Source: Massilia solisilvae
GTDB taxonomy: Bacteria > Pseudomonadota > Gammaproteobacteria > Burkholderiales > Burkholderiaceae_D
Assembly: GCF_024753215.1 (NCBI RefSeq)
Contig: NZ_JANUGV010000001.1
Location: 1,116,001-1,180,000 of the forward strand
Direction of reading: 5' to 3'
DNA: 64,000 bases
Below are positions 36,081 to 47,206 of this stretch, one piece after another (within the stretch, counting starts at the first letter, position 1; each line of letters begins with the position of its first letter). The translations under genes were made by a program, and so were the position numbers. Below the pieces are notes generated by a model. That model was not told the DNA's origin. It was given only the letters and a program-made list of their open reading frames with translations, and made no database searches.

Positions 36081-36116
36081 ACCGTCGTCCCGGCTTGCGC
36101 CGGGACGACGGTTTTT
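36081..36116 (+). terminator. Strong Rho-independent terminator at the end of the che cluster
   Basis: A perfect 14-base stem (36081-36094 / 36099-36112) with loop TTGC is followed by TTTT. The stem ACCGTCGTCCCGGC is the same family as the inverted repeats at 10559-10656 and 18455-18540, here doing terminator duty. Confidence 0.85.
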
Positions 36117-36155
36117 AAGTCAACGGTATAAACGGTTTCGCGGGACGCGGCGTGC

Positions 36156-36941
36156 CTACTGGTGCACGCCGGCGCGCCGGTGCGCGGCGTCGTGCGCCTC
36201 CATGATCGCCTTCATCCGCTGCTCCTTTTCGGGCGTCATGTTCACGAACTGGCAGCCGATCTGCACCTGCTCGCCGAGCAGGAAGGTGCGAAAGCGCCGT
36301 GCCAGCCGGATCACCAGGTCCACCACCAGCGTGTCGTCGCCGATGTCCAGCCGCACCGCGTCGAGCTTCTTGCCCACCCTTAGGCCCATCGCCTGCTGCG
36401 GCGCCGCGCGCATGCCCACGCCGCCCATCGAGAAGTCGTACAGCTGCAGCACGCGCTTCTGGCTCATCAGGATGAAGGTGGCGGTGTAGTTGCCGCCCAC
36501 CGGCGTCTCGTGACGGCGCTCGGCGCGGCGGTTGAGCACAAGGCAGGTCTCGGGGAAGGTGGCCTGCACCAGCTGGCCGGTGGCGGACAGGTCGTGCCAG
36601 TCGTCCGGCAGCTCGAACTGCAGCTTGGCGTTGTTGCCCAGCGAGGCGACCAGCACCAGCTTGTGGTCGCGCGGCAGGGTGGCGCCGGCGGCCAGGTCAA
36701 GTACGAAATGCGGCAGTTCCGGATCGACCGACTCGATGCGCGCCATGACCGGCTCGCGCGCACGCGCCGCGTGGATGGTGATCGGCTCGCCCGATTCGGC
36801 CAGTTGGGTGAGCACCTCGCCGATGTCGAACGGGTCCCGCATCTCGTGCGGCTCGTCGGTTGCGGCGATCAGGCCGACCGCGTCCGACTGCCGGGGCGGA
36901 CCCTTGCGGGTGGCGATGCGGGCGGTTTCGCTGTCGATCAT
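36156..36941 (-). CDS. YcgR-type PilZ domain flagellar brake protein
   Basis: 261 aa from the ATG at 36941 (AGGAGGCGACC upstream). The N-terminal YcgR-like domain (about 35-145) is followed by a PilZ domain (about 150-255). The c-di-GMP-binding motifs are present: the RxxxR arginines in 'LNRRAERRHETPVG' and DxSxxG in 'YDFSMGGVGM'. YcgR proteins bind the flagellar motor when c-di-GMP is high and slow swimming. The location beside the che cluster, convergent with it, and next to several c-di-GMP enzymes supports this role. Confidence 0.88.
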   Translation of the reverse strand: MIDSETARIATRKGPPRQSDAVGLIAATDEPHEMRDPFDIGEVLTQLAESGEPITIHAARAREPVMARIESVDPELPHFVLDLAAGATLPRDHKLVLVASLGNNAKLQFELPDDWHDLSATGQLVQATFPETCLVLNRRAERRHETPVGGNYTATFILMSQKRVLQLYDFSMGGVGMRAAPQQAMGLRVGKKLDAVRLDIGDDTLVVDLVIRLARRFRTFLLGEQVQIGCQFVNMTPEKEQRMKAIMEAHDAAHRRAGVHQ

Positions 36942-36969
36942 GGTCGCCTCCTGATGAAGATTGAGCCGT

Positions 36970-37071
36970 GTAGGGTGGGCAGATTCTGCCCACGCGTTCA
37001 ACGATAAGGAGTGGCTCCGCGGCAGTGCCGAAGCCGGCCGAACGCGTGGGCAGAAGATCTGCCCACCCTAC
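36970..37071. repeat. Inverted pair of the GTAGGGTGGGCAG/TGCCCACGCGTTCA repeat
   Basis: Forward copy 36970-37000 and reverse copy 37040-37071, separated by 39 bases. It lies between the PilZ gene and panC, starting 28 bases upstream of the PilZ ATG. Confidence 0.85.
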
Positions 37072-37110
37072 GATTCTGACCGAATTGTATTACCTCTGGG
37101 AATCTTTTTG

Positions 37111-38869
<1,759 letters not shown>

Positions 38870-38890
38870 GGCTGTGCTCCGGGAAGGTGC

Positions 38891-39100
38891 TTAGACCTTG
38901 GTCTGGTACGGGTAGGCTTGCTGGCGGATGCGCGATTCGGCGATGCGGCGCTGTTCCTCCAGCGTGATCGGGGCTTTGTCCCACAGCAGGGCGCGGCCGG
39001 CCTGCTGGCGCTCGTCCATGCCCGGGGTCCTGGCCTTGAGCTCCTTGATGAACTTGGTGTGATCGGATTCGTACATCGAGTGTTGTTTAAACAGTGCCAT
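38891..39100 (-). CDS. DUF3460 family small protein
   Basis: 69 aa. 'YESDHTKFIKELKARTPGMDERQQAGRALLWDK' and 'RIAESRIRQQAYPYQ' match the DUF3460 pattern, a small betaproteobacterial family of unknown function normally next to scpA/panC. Highly charged and helical, with no membrane segment. It lies 21 bases upstream of scpA, so it is probably co-transcribed. Confidence 0.8.
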   Translation of the reverse strand: MALFKQHSMYESDHTKFIKELKARTPGMDERQQAGRALLWDKAPITLEEQRRIAESRIRQQAYPYQTKV

Positions 39101-39133
39101 GGTTCGAAAACAGTTGTGATGCGATGGTCGGTC

Positions 39134-39215
39134 GTAGGGTGGGCGGGTTTCCCGCCCACGCGTTCAGACGGCGCATGCCCTGTTTGAACGCGTGGGCAGA
39201 ATCTGCCCACCCTAC
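39134..39215. repeat. Inverted pair of the GTAGGGTGGGCAG/TGCCCACGCGTTCA repeat
   Basis: Forward copy 39134-39166 and reverse copy 39185-39215 with an 18-base centre. It fills nearly all the gap between the 39221-40537 gene (3' end) and the DUF3460 gene (5' end), so a promoter for DUF3460-scpA-panC would have to lie within or beside it. Confidence 0.85.
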
Positions 39216-39220
39216 GGGGG

Positions 39221-40537
39221 TTATTTGTGCAGCGCGTTCAGCTGGCGCGCGATGATGTCGTGGTTCAGCCACAGCACCGGCGCGATCTTTTCGGACGCGC
39301 CGTGGAACATCAGCGGGCCGGCGCCTTCCAGCACCAGCGCCGACAGGTGGTCGGTGATCAGCGTCTTCTTGTCCTTGTGCAGGGCGGTGATCTCTTCCGA
39401 GGTGCCGATCGCGATGTCGGCCAGCTCCGGCGTGTTATCCATCGGCCAGGCTTCGAAATTGCGGAACTTGGCGCTGACCGCGTCCTGGTTGAAGCGCTCG
39501 ATCATGTCCAGCACCGACTGCAGCGTCACGCCGTCTTCCAGGCGTTCCTGGCAGATGGCCCACTGCTGGTCGGCCCAGGCGGTGCCGCCTTCCTTCTTCA
39601 GCGCGAGCAGCAGCGGGAACAGCGGCAGCTCGACGCCGACGAAGATGTCGGACGAATTGGTGCGGATCTCCGGGCAGTTGAACACCGTGACCGGCACGCC
39701 CTGCGCCCACGCCGCCTGCGCGATCGACTCCAGGCGCATCTTGGCGTAGCCCTGGGTGTAGTTGGTGTAGGTCTGCCAGGTGTACTGGCCGCCGATCAGG
39801 ATCTCGGTGCCGTGGTAGCCGTAGGCGCTGTAGCGGACCTGGCCGCCGGCCTTGGTGACGCGCTCGCGGATCGGGCTTGATGCGTCGATCAGGTACTTGA
39901 GCGTGTTGGCCGTGACCTCGTCGAAGTTCATCAGGATCAGCTTGCCCAGGTCGCTGTCGAGCAGCGCGCGCGAGGACACGAAGCGCTCGCCGCGGCCTTT
40001 GTAGATGCGGTTGGCGATGGCCAGGAAGGCCTTGATCTTGGGGATGCCGCCGGCCATGGTGTGGGCGAAGAAGACGTTGGCGCCTTCCGGCACCAGCTTG
40101 TCGATTTCGGCCATGACGGTTTTTGCCGATTCGGTGAAGCGGCGCACGCCGGCCTCGCGGCAGCGCTCGATGCGCGACCAGTCCAGCTTCTCTTCCTGCC
40201 AGTTCTTGAGGGTGACCCCGGACAGCTGTTCGGTCGGGTTCTGTTCGCCCTCGGGGGCGTCCATGTCGAAGCCTGCCATCAGCGGCACGTTGATGATCTT
40301 GCCGCCGAGGCGCTCTTGCGCTTCGGCCAGCTCTTCGTCGTTCAGTGCGCGCAGCACGCCGTTGTCGTCGCGGCGGCCCACCGTGATACCGATGATCGTC
40401 ATGCCGGCTTTGCGCGCCTCGTCGATCAGGCCGTTCACATAGCCGCGCCCGAACAGCTCGCCGAACAGGACGAAGACGTCGCCCTTGCGGAAGACGTTCG
40501 CGTGCGGGATATGACGCAGTGAGGTCAATTCGGTCAT
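39221..40537 (-). CDS. Conserved protein, possibly FabMG-type enoyl-ACP reductase
   Basis: 438 aa cytoplasmic protein. The N-terminus 'HANVFRKGDVFVLFGELFGRGYVNGLIDEARKAGMTIIGITVG' looks like a nucleotide-binding Rossmann start with a glycine-rich turn. From memory this matches the family called FabMG, a metagenome-derived, triclosan-insensitive enoyl-ACP reductase; I cannot verify this here. Other conserved-looking stretches are 'FFAHTMAGGIPKIKAFLAIANR', 'YSAYGYHGTEILIGG' and 'LVLEGAGPLMFHGASEKIAP'. If correct, it would reduce enoyl-ACP in fatty acid synthesis. It is a single gene with its own -10-like box upstream, separated from metG by 180 bases. Confidence 0.5.
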   Translation of the reverse strand: MTELTSLRHIPHANVFRKGDVFVLFGELFGRGYVNGLIDEARKAGMTIIGITVGRRDDNGVLRALNDEELAEAQERLGGKIINVPLMAGFDMDAPEGEQNPTEQLSGVTLKNWQEEKLDWSRIERCREAGVRRFTESAKTVMAEIDKLVPEGANVFFAHTMAGGIPKIKAFLAIANRIYKGRGERFVSSRALLDSDLGKLILMNFDEVTANTLKYLIDASSPIRERVTKAGGQVRYSAYGYHGTEILIGGQYTWQTYTNYTQGYAKMRLESIAQAAWAQGVPVTVFNCPEIRTNSSDIFVGVELPLFPLLLALKKEGGTAWADQQWAICQERLEDGVTLQSVLDMIERFNQDAVSAKFRNFEAWPMDNTPELADIAIGTSEEITALHKDKKTLITDHLSALVLEGAGPLMFHGASEKIAPVLWLNHDIIARQLNALHK

Positions 40538-40615
40538 AGATTAATTACCACTCAAAAGGATGAAAGACCGGGAGCGGCGGTACGGAGCCCCGGATTGTTA
40601 TTCTCAAAAAAGCGC

Positions 40616-40621
40616 ATTATA
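40616..40621 (-). promoter_or_regulatory. TATAAT -10 box upstream of the 39221-40537 gene
   Basis: Perfect TATAAT on the minus strand about 80 bases before the ATG. No good -35 hexamer is seen at 16-18 bases, so this is a tentative promoter. Confidence 0.4.
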
Positions 40622-40716
40622 ACGCCCATTGTCGCGCTCGAATTGATACCGCTTTGTTAATACAGGCGCCTGCCGGCAGGCGCAGGCGGCAGCGCAGCAC
40701 GCCGCCCCGTCCTCCA

Positions 40717-42816
40717 TCAGCGAATGCGCATGCCCGGCTTGGCGCCGGCGATCGGCTCGAGCACGTACAGGCCCGGATCGGCCTTCTCGTCCGCCGCCGA
40801 GGCGCACAGCACCATCCCTTCCGACACCCCGAACTTCATCTTGCGCGGCGCGAGGTTGGCCACCATCACCGTCAGCTTGCCGATCAGGTCTTCCGGCTTG
40901 TAGGCCGATTTGATGCCCGAGAAGACGTTGCGGGTGCGGCCTTCGCCCACGTCCAGCGTCAGGCGCAGCAGCTTGGCCGAGCCTTCGACCTGCTCGCAGT
41001 TGACGATCTTCGCCACGCGCAGGTCGACCTTGGCAAAGTCGTCGATGCTGATTTCCGGGGCCAGCGGCTCGATACCGCCAGCCGCCGCGGCTTCGGCGGC
41101 CGGCGCCGCGGGCTCGGCGGCGGGTGTCGGCTTGTCGAACAGGTCTTCGATCATTTTGGCGTCCACACGCTGCATCAGGTGGCTGTAAGCGCCGATGGTG
41201 CGGCCGAGCATGGTCTCGTACACGGCGGCGCCGCGGGTATCGTTCCAGGTGAGCTGGGCGTCGCCCAGGAATTCGGTCACGCGCGCGGCCACGTTGGGCA
41301 GCACCGGCGCCAGCATGATGGTCAGCTGGCGGAACAGGATCAGCGCGGCGGTGCACACGTCGTGCAGCTCGGCGGTCTTTTCGGGGTCCTTGGCCAGCAC
41401 CCACGGCTTGTACTCGTCCACGAACTGGTTGGTCACGTCGGCCACTTCCATCACTTCGCGCAGGGCCTTGCCGAATTCGCGGGCCTCGAACAGCGCGGCG
41501 ATGCTGGCCTGGCGCTCGGCGCCGTCGCTGGTCAGGGCGCGCGCGATCCACTGCTTCGCGTTGTCCGACAGCGTGGTGGCCAGCTTGCCGTCGAAGCGCT
41601 TGGCGATGAAACCGGCGCAGCGGCTGGCGATGTTGACGTACTTGCCGATCAGGTCGGAGTTCACGCGGGCGACAAAGTCCTCGCCGTTGAAGTCCAGGTC
41701 CTCAACCTTGGCATTGAGCTTGAACGCCAGGTAGTAGCGCAGCCACTCCGGGTTCATCTTCAGGTCGAGGTAGCGCAGCGGCGAGATGCCGGTGCCGCGC
41801 GACTTGGACATCTTTTCGTAATTGACGGTCAGGTGCCCGTGCACCGCGACCTTGAGCTTGTCGATGATCGGGTGGCCCGAGAAATTGAGCATCGCCGGCC
41901 AGAACAGCAGGTGGAACGAGACGATGTCCTTGCCGATGAAGTGGATCTGCTCGGCGGCCGGGTCGCGCAGGAAGGCCTCGTAGTCCACGCCGATCTTGCC
42001 GAAGTAGTTCTTCAGGCTGGCGAGATACCCGACCGGCGCGTCCAGCCACACGTAGAAGAACTTGCCCGGCGCGTCAGGGATCGGGATGCCGAAGTAGGGC
42101 GCGTCGCGCGAGATGTCCCAGTCGGCCAGCTTTTCGCCATGCTCGCCCAGCCATTCCGAGACCTTGTTGACCATCTCGGTCTGCAGGCGGCCCGGGGTGT
42201 TGAGCCAGTCCTTGAGGAAGTGGAAGCAGCGCGGATCGGACAGTTTGAAGAAGTACTGCTCGGACGGTTTCAGGATCGGGGTCGAGCCGGTAAATACGGA
42301 GTACGGATTGAGCAGTTCGGTCGGCTCGTAGGCGGCGCCGCACACCTCGCAGTTGTCGCCATACTGGTCCTTGGCGTGGCACTTGGGGCACTCGCCCTTG
42401 ATGTTGCGGTCGGCCAGGAACATGCCCTTGACCGGGTCAAAGAAGCGGTCAACGGTGCGGGTTTCGATCAGGCCGGCGTCGCGCAGCTTGCGGTAAATGG
42501 ACTGCGACAGCTCGACGTTTTCCGGCGAGTCGGTCGAGTACCAGTTGTCGAACGCGATGTGAAAGCCGTCCAGGTACTGCTTGCGGCCGGCCGCGATCTT
42601 GGCCACGAATTCCTGCGGCGTGATGCCTTCCTTTTCGGCGGCGATCATGATCGGCGTGCCGTGGGTGTCGTCCGCGCCCACGAAGTGGACCTCGCAGCCC
42701 TGCATTCGCATGAACCGCACCCAGATGTCGGCCTGGATGTATTCCATCACGTGGCCGATGTGGAAGGGGCCGTTGGCGTAGGGCAGGGCGGTGGTGACGA
42801 ACAGCTTGCGGGTCAT
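40717..42816 (-). CDS. metG: Methionyl-tRNA synthetase
   Basis: 699 aa from '[16 protein letters not shown]' (42816); upstream residues in the same frame are non-homologous. Class I synthetase with HIGH motif 'FHIGHVMEY', zinc-knuckle cysteines '[18 protein letters not shown]', KMSKS motif '[11 protein letters not shown]', an anticodon-binding helical domain and a C-terminal Trbp111-type tRNA-binding/dimerisation domain ('[19 protein letters not shown]'). An Ala/Glu-rich linker (about residues 570-590) joins the last domain. It is divergent from mrp, as is common in betaproteobacteria. Confidence 0.97.
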   Translation of the reverse strand: MTRKLFVTTALPYANGPFHIGHVMEYIQADIWVRFMRMQGCEVHFVGADDTHGTPIMIAAEKEGITPQEFVAKIAAGRKQYLDGFHIAFDNWYSTDSPENVELSQSIYRKLRDAGLIETRTVDRFFDPVKGMFLADRNIKGECPKCHAKDQYGDNCEVCGAAYEPTELLNPYSVFTGSTPILKPSEQYFFKLSDPRCFHFLKDWLNTPGRLQTEMVNKVSEWLGEHGEKLADWDISRDAPYFGIPIPDAPGKFFYVWLDAPVGYLASLKNYFGKIGVDYEAFLRDPAAEQIHFIGKDIVSFHLLFWPAMLNFSGHPIIDKLKVAVHGHLTVNYEKMSKSRGTGISPLRYLDLKMNPEWLRYYLAFKLNAKVEDLDFNGEDFVARVNSDLIGKYVNIASRCAGFIAKRFDGKLATTLSDNAKQWIARALTSDGAERQASIAALFEAREFGKALREVMEVADVTNQFVDEYKPWVLAKDPEKTAELHDVCTAALILFRQLTIMLAPVLPNVAARVTEFLGDAQLTWNDTRGAAVYETMLGRTIGAYSHLMQRVDAKMIEDLFDKPTPAAEPAAPAAEAAAAGGIEPLAPEISIDDFAKVDLRVAKIVNCEQVEGSAKLLRLTLDVGEGRTRNVFSGIKSAYKPEDLIGKLTVMVANLAPRKMKFGVSEGMVLCASAADEKADPGLYVLEPIAGAKPGMRIR

Positions 42817-42968
42817 GGTCGAAACGCTTATTTGGTTAGATGAAAAAAACATTTTACCAGCAAGATGGCCCTTTCCGCGCTGTGGGCATTGCTGCATTTT
42901 GCCATTCGGTCAAGGGCGGCGGGGCCGATTTGCGCTACACTTCGCGACAATATCATCCGGAGATTTTC

Positions 42969-44057
42969 ATGAGCATCACAGCAGAAGACGTCAAGGCAGC
43001 CCTGGGCGCCGTTATCGACCCTAACACCGGCAAGGATTTCGTGTCGTCCAAGGAGGTCAGGAACCTCAAGGTCGAGGGTGGCGCCGTCGCGCTCGACATC
43101 GAGCTGGGCTACCCGGCCAAGAGCCAGCACGCGGCCATCAAGGCGTCCGTCACCGAAGCGCTGGCCAGACTGCCGGGCGTATCGAGCGTGAACGTCAAGG
43201 TCGGCTCGACCATCCTGTCGCACGCAGTCCAGCGCGGGCTGAAAGTGATGCCTAACGTGAAGAACATCATCGCCGTGGCCTCGGGCAAGGGCGGCGTGGG
43301 CAAGTCGACCACGGCCGTGAACCTGGCGCTGGCGCTGGCGGCGGAAGGCGCCAGCGTGGGCGTGCTGGACGCGGACATTTACGGTCCGTCGCAGCCGATG
43401 ATGCTTGGCATCAGCGGCCGCCCGGAAACGCTGGATGGCAAGACCATGGAGCCGCTGGAAAACCACGGCGTGCAGGCCACCTCGATCGGCTTCCTGATCG
43501 ACCCGGACGAGCCGATGGTCTGGCGCGGCCCGATGGTCACGCAGGCGCTGCAGCAGCTGCTGGACCAGACCAACTGGAAGGACCTCGACTACCTGGTGGT
43601 GGACATGCCGCCCGGGACCGGCGACATCCAGCTGACCTTGTCGCAGAAGGTGCCCGTCACCGGCGCGGTGATCGTCACCACGCCGCAGGACATTGCGCTG
43701 CTGGACGCGCGCAAGGGCCTGAAGATGTTCGAGAAGGTCGGCATCCCGATCCTGGGCGTGGTGGAGAACATGAGCACCCACATCTGCTCGAACTGCGGCC
43801 ATACCGAGGCCATTTTCGGCGAGGGCGGCGGCGAGAAGATGTGCCGCGATTTCGGCGTTGACTTCCTCGGCAAGCTGCCGCTGACCTTGTCGATCCGCGA
43901 GCAGACCGATTCCGGCCGCCCGACCGTGGTGGCCGACCCCGACGGCCCGGTCGCGCAGGTGTACAAGGAGATCGCGCGCAAGGTGGCGATCAAGGTGGCC
44001 GAAAAGGCCAAGGACATGTCCGCCAAGTTCCCGACCATCGTCGTCAAGAACGACTAA
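42969..44057 (+). CDS. apbC: Mrp/ApbC iron-sulfur cluster carrier ATPase
   Basis: 362 aa from the ATG at 42969. The N-terminal MIP18/DUF59 domain (about 5-80) is followed by a P-loop ATPase with deviant Walker A 'ASGKGGVGKSTTAVNLA', 'DADIYGPSQPMMLG' and the Fe-S-binding 'ICSNCGH' CxxC motif. It binds and transfers Fe-S clusters to apoproteins as a dimer. It is divergent from metG and followed after 4 bases by an RlmN-like radical SAM gene, so an Fe-S carrier is co-transcribed with an Fe-S enzyme. Confidence 0.95.
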   Translation: MSITAEDVKAALGAVIDPNTGKDFVSSKEVRNLKVEGGAVALDIELGYPAKSQHAAIKASVTEALARLPGVSSVNVKVGSTILSHAVQRGLKVMPNVKNIIAVASGKGGVGKSTTAVNLALALAAEGASVGVLDADIYGPSQPMMLGISGRPETLDGKTMEPLENHGVQATSIGFLIDPDEPMVWRGPMVTQALQQLLDQTNWKDLDYLVVDMPPGTGDIQLTLSQKVPVTGAVIVTTPQDIALLDARKGLKMFEKVGIPILGVVENMSTHICSNCGHTEAIFGEGGGEKMCRDFGVDFLGKLPLTLSIREQTDSGRPTVVADPDGPVAQVYKEIARKVAIKVAEKAKDMSAKFPTIVVKND

Positions 44058-44061
44058 AGGC

Positions 44062-45096
44062 GTGCGCGTCCAGGAACTGCGGGAGCGCCTGCTGGGGCTG
44101 GGCGCGCTGCCCGAGCACGCCCAGCGCGTGCTGCGCGACTGGGTACAGTGCGCGCCGCACGAGCGCGGGCGGCGCCGCCCGGCCGACTACCTTCCCAAGC
44201 CGGTGCGCGAGGCGCGGCCGGCCATCGACGCCGAGCTGGCAACGCTGGCACGGGTGGTGAGCGAGCATCCCGGCGAGGACGGATCGGCGCGCCTGCTGGT
44301 GGCGCTGGCCGACGGCCAGACGATCGAGAGCGTGCTGCTGCCGCGCGCTGGCGTGTGCGTGTCGAGCCAGGTCGGCTGCGCGGTCGGCTGCCGCTTTTGC
44401 ATGACCGGCCAAAGCGGGCTGCTGCGGCAGGTGACCAGCGGCGAGATCGTGGCGCAGGTGGTGCTGGCGCGGCGCCGGCGGCCGGTGAAGAAGGTCGTCT
44501 TTATGGGCATGGGCGAGCCGGCGCACAACCTGGACAACGTGATGGAGGCAATCGACCTGTTGGGGGTGGAGGCTGGCATCTCGCACAAGAACCTGGTGTT
44601 CTCGACCGTGGGCGATGCGCGCGTGTTCGAACGCCTGCCGCAAGGCCGGGTGAAACCGGCGCTGGCGCTGTCGCTGCATACGACCAAACCCGAGCTGCGC
44701 GCCGAGCTGCTGCCGCGCGCCCCGCGCATCGATCCGCGCGAGCTGGTGGAGCAGGGCGAGCGCTACGCGCGGCTGTCCTGCTATCCGATCCAGTACCAGT
44801 GGACGCTGCTCGATGGCGTGAACGACGGCCAGGACGAGCTGGATGCGCTGGTCGCGCTCTTGCGCGGCAAATATGCGGTGCTGAACATGATCCCGTACAA
44901 CGCCAACGACGGACTGCCGTTCCGGCGTCCGTCGTGGGAAAAGGCGCGTGCGATCGCGGCGCATTTGCACGGCCGCGGCATCCTGACCAAGCTGCGCGAT
45001 TCGGCGGGGCAGGATGTCGATGGCGGCTGCGGACAGCTGCGGGCGCGCGCGCTCGATGGCGGCGCGCAGCCGCTGCGCCTGGCGCGCATGCGCTAG
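44062..45096 (+). CDS. RlmN-family radical SAM RNA methyltransferase
   Basis: 344 aa from a GTG. The radical-SAM cluster motif C-x3-C-x2-C is present in 'VGCAVGCRFCMTGQ', with 'VFMGMGEPAHNLDNV', 'LALSLHTTKPELRAELLPRA', and the second methyl-carrying Cys in 'DVDGGCGQLR'. RlmN methylates C2 of A2503 in 23S rRNA and A37 of some tRNAs. This copy is shorter than E. coli RlmN and stands alone after apbC rather than in the usual ndk-rlmN-ispG-hisS context, so it may be a paralogue with a different RNA target. The target is therefore left open. Confidence 0.8.
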   Translation: MRVQELRERLLGLGALPEHAQRVLRDWVQCAPHERGRRRPADYLPKPVREARPAIDAELATLARVVSEHPGEDGSARLLVALADGQTIESVLLPRAGVCVSSQVGCAVGCRFCMTGQSGLLRQVTSGEIVAQVVLARRRRPVKKVVFMGMGEPAHNLDNVMEAIDLLGVEAGISHKNLVFSTVGDARVFERLPQGRVKPALALSLHTTKPELRAELLPRAPRIDPRELVEQGERYARLSCYPIQYQWTLLDGVNDGQDELDALVALLRGKYAVLNMIPYNANDGLPFRRPSWEKARAIAAHLHGRGILTKLRDSAGQDVDGGCGQLRARALDGGAQPLRLARMR

Positions 45097-45108
45097 GGCC
45101 GGGCCGGG

Positions 45109-45137
45109 CGGGCGGGACTGAGCCCGCCCGTTATCTT
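45109..45137 (+). terminator. GC-rich hairpin terminator after the RlmN-like gene
   Basis: CGGGCGGG (45109-45116) / CCCGCCCG (45123-45130), 6-base loop, followed by TTATCTT. It lies between convergent genes and may serve both directions. Confidence 0.55.
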
Positions 45138-45156
45138 GAGCCCGCGGCGTGTGGGC

Positions 45157-46854
45157 TCAGAACTCTTCCCAATCGTCGCCGCCGGCCACCACGGCCAGCT
45201 TCGGCTTGCGCGCCGGCGCGGCCAGCGCACTGGCGCGCGCGCCTGCAGGCGCGACCTTGCGCTCTGCCTTGGGCGCGGCGCGCGTCGGCAGGGCCTGCAT
45301 CTGCGCCTGGTCGATCTTGAAGACGCTCACCAGGTCGGCCAGCTTGGCGGCCTGGTCCTGCAGCGCCGTGGAGGCGGCGGCGCCTTCCTCGACCAGCGCC
45401 GCGTTTTGCTGGGTCGCCGCGTCCATGTCCGAGATCGCCTGGTTGACCTGGTCGATGCCGCTGGTCTGCTCCTGGCTGGCCGAGGCGATCTCGCCCATCA
45501 GGTCGGTGACGCGCTTGACGCTGGCGACGATGTCCTTCATGGTCGCGCCGGCCTGGTCCACCAGCTGGCTGCCGCGCTCGACCTTGTCGACCGAGTCGTC
45601 GATCAGCGCCTTGATTTCCTTGGCTGCCGATGCCGAGCGCTGCGCCAGGTTGCGCACTTCCGATGCGACCACGGCAAAGCCGCGGCCCTGTTCGCCGGCG
45701 CGCGCTGCCTCCACCGCGGCATTCAGGGCCAGGATATTGGTCTGGAAGGCGATGCCGTCGATGACGCCGATGATGTCCACGATCTTGCGCGCCGAATCGT
45801 TGATCGCCCCCATCGTATCGACCACCTCGGACACCACCTGGCCACCCTTGCTGGCGACTTCGGAAGCGGTCGCGGCAAGCGTATTGGCCTGGCGCGCGTT
45901 GTCGGCGTTCTGGCGCACGGTACCCGTCAGTTCTTCCATCGACGAGGCGGTTTCCTCGAGCGAGCTGGCCTGCTGCTCGGTGCGCGCGGACAGGTCCAGG
46001 TTGCCGGCGGCGATCTCGCTCGACCCGTGCGCGATGGCCTCGGCGCCGGTGCGGACCTGCGACACGATATCGGCCAGGCTGCTGTTCATGTGGCCAAGGG
46101 CGGTGAGCAGTTGGCCGCACTCGTCGGTCGAGGTGGCGCGGATGTCCTGGGTGAGATCACCCTCGGCGACGCGGCTGGCGGCTTCGACCGCATTGCGCAG
46201 GGGGCGGGTGATGGCGATCGCCTGGCGCCAGGCGAACAGCACGCCAAGGGCCAGCACCACCGCGGTCAGCGCGACGATGCGGTTAACGCTGGCCTCTTTG
46301 ATGGTGGCGATGTGGGTCGCTTCCGCGTCCATCTGGGAGCGCTGCAGAGCGATGAAATCACCCAGCATCTTTTCGTAATCCTGGGCGGCGGGGACGAAAC
46401 GCTTTTCGAAAACGGCAGCCGCTTCGTCGACCTGGCCGGCGGCCTTGGCCTTCATGATCTCGTCGCGCGCGCTGATGTAGGACTTGCGGATCGAGGCGAC
46501 CTTGGCGTACAGGTCTTTTTCTTCCTGCGTGGTCAGCAGCGGCTCGAGCCGCTTGACGATCTCGGTGGACTTGCGCGAGCCCTCGGCCGCGCTCTTGCTG
46601 AAGTAGGCGGACAGCGAGGGGTCGGCGCTGCGGGCGATGGCGGTGGTGCGCATGATGCCCACCGAAATGATCTGGGCCCAGTCGCTCACCATGCGTTCCT
46701 TTTGCACCGGCAACTCGGCCATGTTGTGGCTGGCATCGGCGATGCCGTTCAACTGCCACAGCCCGACGCCGGCGATAATGATTGCCATGAGCAGCATGGT
46801 CCCGTAGCCCATGGCAAGCCGTGCGCCGATTTTCAATCTCGAAAAGCTGTACAT
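45157..46854 (-). CDS. Methyl-accepting chemotaxis protein
   Basis: 565 aa from the ATG at 46854. Two membrane helices (about 12-32 and 190-212) flank a periplasmic four-helix-bundle domain of about 160 residues. HAMP (about 213-265) and the conserved signalling hairpin follow ('[37 protein letters not shown]'). The C-terminus 'GGDDWEEF' is an xWxxF pentapeptide that tethers CheR/CheB. It is the only chemoreceptor in the window, about 10 kb from the che cluster. The ligand is unknown; 4HB-type receptors bind small organic ligands or act through partners. Confidence 0.92.
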   Translation of the reverse strand: MYSFSRLKIGARLAMGYGTMLLMAIIIAGVGLWQLNGIADASHNMAELPVQKERMVSDWAQIISVGIMRTTAIARSADPSLSAYFSKSAAEGSRKSTEIVKRLEPLLTTQEEKDLYAKVASIRKSYISARDEIMKAKAAGQVDEAAAVFEKRFVPAAQDYEKMLGDFIALQRSQMDAEATHIATIKEASVNRIVALTAVVLALGVLFAWRQAIAITRPLRNAVEAASRVAEGDLTQDIRATSTDECGQLLTALGHMNSSLADIVSQVRTGAEAIAHGSSEIAAGNLDLSARTEQQASSLEETASSMEELTGTVRQNADNARQANTLAATASEVASKGGQVVSEVVDTMGAINDSARKIVDIIGVIDGIAFQTNILALNAAVEAARAGEQGRGFAVVASEVRNLAQRSASAAKEIKALIDDSVDKVERGSQLVDQAGATMKDIVASVKRVTDLMGEIASASQEQTSGIDQVNQAISDMDAATQQNAALVEEGAAASTALQDQAAKLADLVSVFKIDQAQMQALPTRAAPKAERKVAPAGARASALAAPARKPKLAVVAGGDDWEEF

Positions 46855-47206
46855 CACTCTACCCTTTGTCTTCGTTGTTCTGCCGCGCAAGCGGTGCCAG
46901 CGGATGGCTGCCGGTGCGCGTTGTCTCTCTCTTGGCGGAAGCGGGGAGGGCGGCAGACGGCCTGGCCGCTTGGCGCCGGCCGGCTGACGATTTCCCTGGT
47001 TCCTGTAGGGAGACTAGCTAAAGAATTTCCGTAGCGCAATCTCTGTGACTTTTGTGCCACTGTTTCCTTTAAGAATTGCACTTTTGGCAATGACGGGCGG
47101 CGACGGGTTTTCTGATGAGTTTCTGCGCGAAAATAAACTGAGCCGGAATTTCCGTACATAAACTGGCCACTGGCTTCCACATGCCGTGCCAGATCGAAAA
47201 TCCCGG
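46855..47206. other. 352-base gap between divergent receptor and c-di-GMP genes
   Basis: Upstream of both the chemoreceptor (minus) and the GGDEF-GGDEF-EAL gene (plus). The section 47030-47160 is lower in GC than its surroundings and probably holds the promoters; I see no hexamer pair I would defend. No repeats or RNA genes seen. Confidence 0.5.

Noticed and set aside
40654..42843. 729-codon plus-strand frame opposite metG
   Set aside because: Shadow frame; metG on the minus strand has all synthetase motifs.
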